Source of the DNA: an uncultured Clostridia bacterium
GTDB taxonomy: Bacteria > Bacillota > Clostridia > Oscillospirales > CAG-272
Length of the DNA: 15,634 nucleotides
Reading direction: 5' to 3'
Assembly (NCBI GenBank): GCA_904502055.1
Contig: CAJGDZ010000023.1
Location: 1-15,634 of the forward strand
In this document: positions 14,797 through 15,634 of the stretch, one piece after another
Position numbering within the stretch: the first letter of the stretch is position 1
Layout: every line of letters begins with the position of its first letter
Notes under the pieces: model-generated
What the model was told of the DNA's origin: nothing
Seen by the model: only the letters and a program-made list of their open reading frames with translations
Database searches by the model: none
Made by a program: the position numbers and the translations under genes

Positions 14797-15336
14797 ATGA
14801 CCGAACCAGAGGTAAGTCTTAGAATCGCGATGTACTATATTCAAAACGGAAAAACGTCAGAGAATATAAATGTTTCGATAGATGGCGCCCATATTAAGAC
14901 GAAGGATACCGTTCACTTTGATATGGTTGGATTTTTGCGCGAAAACGGATATATAAAATGTGATGCGACTGATAAATGGCAGTGCAAATATAAAAACGAA
15001 AAGTATGCTTCTTGCATTGTTGTTTCTTCTAAGCCCGGTATTGGTGATGTATTTATTGTCTTGAATGATGGAAAAACGTTGTATGTGGAAAGCAAGAAGT
15101 TCAAGAGTGGAAGCGGTGGAGAGTATCCGGCTATGCGAGAAGCAATCGGACAGTTAATGACAGGGTGCCCGGATGATAGAATTCCTGTTGTTGCCGTGCC
15201 TTATAGTGAGAAAAGCCATGAACTCTCTGTTGATTGGCTGAAGAATGATAGAATGCGCAATGCTGGCATTTGTTTCATACTGGTTAAGGATAATGGAGAT
15301 ATAGAATTTGTGGGGTGGACAAACAATGATACTTGA
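14797..15336 (+). CDS. hypothetical protein with a PD-(D/E)XK-nuclease-like core
   Basis: 179 residues, not assigned to a named family. The middle has the alternating pattern of a restriction-endonuclease-like fold: GDVFIVLNDGKTLYVESKK, with D84 and ESK (E98, K100) on adjacent strands, then a helix REAIGQLM (E115, Q119) like the conserved Q-helix of such nucleases, and the strand IPVVAVPY. The N-terminal part (about 20-65) may recognise substrate. Lines I counted inside the gene are 32-42% G+C, clearly below the polymerase region, which suggests transfer. AAGGAG lies 9 bases before ATG 14797. The GNAT gene overlaps its end by 11 bases. No methyltransferase or helicase partner is present. Confidence 0.7.
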   Translation: MTEPEVSLRIAMYYIQNGKTSENINVSIDGAHIKTKDTVHFDMVGFLRENGYIKCDATDKWQCKYKNEKYASCIVVSSKPGIGDVFIVLNDGKTLYVESKKFKSGSGGEYPAMREAIGQLMTGCPDDRIPVVAVPYSEKSHELSVDWLKNDRMRNAGICFILVKDNGDIEFVGWTNNDT

Positions 15337-15634
15337 AACAGAACGCCTGATCCTCCGTCCGTTCACCGAGAACGATGCTGCGGACGCATTTGAATATTTG
15401 CACGAGCCAATTGTGCATTGCTTTGCTTGCATGAAAACCGAAACCATGGAGGATGCAAGAAAGGCTGTGCTTGACAGAGCCAAGGACGGCGAGTTTTACT
15501 TCGCCATCACGCTTAAGGAAAACGGCAAGGTCATCGGCGAGATCGATGCCATGCCCGAAGCGACTGCTCCAGACGAGGAAAATGCCGCAAGGGACACCTT
15601 CAGCCCCTGTTGGATGCTTAATCCCGAATACCAC
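15326..15634 (+). CDS. GNAT-family N-acetyltransferase (N-terminal part)
   Basis: Partial: 103 codons read without a stop to the window edge. The start MILETERLILRPFTENDA is the typical opening of RimJ/RimL-type GNAT enzymes, and FAITLKENGKVIGEID (about 66-81) is the central strand pair; the window ends in WMLNPEYH, before the acetyl-CoA binding loop. The expected reaction is transfer of acetyl from acetyl-CoA to an amine, substrate unknown. ATG 15326 overlaps the preceding stop by 11 bases in a different frame; a G-rich stretch (15311-15318) is a weak binding site, so translation may be coupled. Base composition rises again relative to the AT-rich gene before it. Confidence 0.85.
   Translation, partial: MILETERLILRPFTENDAADAFEYLHEPIVHCFACMKTETMEDARKAVLDRAKDGEFYFAITLKENGKVIGEIDAMPEATAPDEENAARDTFSPCWMLNPEYH

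Overview
The window reads as a piece of a Gram-positive anaerobe chromosome, most likely a gut-type Clostridia (Bacillota). The grounds are consensus sigma-A promoters (TTGACA/TTGATA/TTGAAA, 17 bp, TATAAT-like), strong AGGAGG ribosome binding sites, some TTG/GTG starts, a UvrX-type Y-family polymerase paired with a YolD-like partner, and WYL regulators. I cannot name the genus. Coding density is high and no intergenic gap exceeds 300 bases. I see no rRNA, tRNA, CRISPR array, transposase or integrase.

Layout: (1) 1-983, the C-terminal end of a 2-oxoacid dehydrogenase E1 beta subunit, then a metallo-beta-lactamase-fold hydrolase, closed by a bidirectional terminator. (2) 1019-2401 on the minus strand, a soluble FtsH-like AAA+ protein whose zinc-protease site is gone. 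(3) 2583-6549, an apparent five-gene plus-strand operon: RHH-WYL regulator, nitroreductase, unknown protein A, short-chain dehydrogenase, HTH-WYL regulator. It is closed by a strong hairpin. (4) 6626-7150 (minus), a DUF6512-like membrane protein. (5) 7215-7962, a textbook promoter, a 130-base leader holding a possible 28-codon ORF, and unknown protein B, a paralogue of protein A. (6) 8059-10644 (minus), a TetM/EF-G-like ribosome-binding GTPase fused at its C-terminus to a Rae1/YacP-like NYN endoribonuclease. (7) 10789-14263, a divergently transcribed cluster: Y-family polymerase, YolD-like protein, PlsC-like acyltransferase broken by an in-frame TAG, and a CPBP intramembrane protease. (8) 14331 to the end, a rhodanese lipoprotein, an AT-rich PD-(D/E)XK-like nuclease candidate, and the start of a GNAT acetyltransferase.

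The most striking object is the translational GTPase-RNase fusion. TetM-type proteins enter the ribosomal A site, and Rae1 cleaves mRNA in the A site, so one polypeptide may deliver an mRNase to stalled or drug-bound ribosomes. It shares a 144-base divergent promoter region with a translesion polymerase operon, which hints at a stress-linked locus, but no LexA box is visible. Second in interest are the catalytically dead FtsH-like protein, the duplicated unknown protein family, and the amber-interrupted acyltransferase in a window where no called gene ends in TAG.
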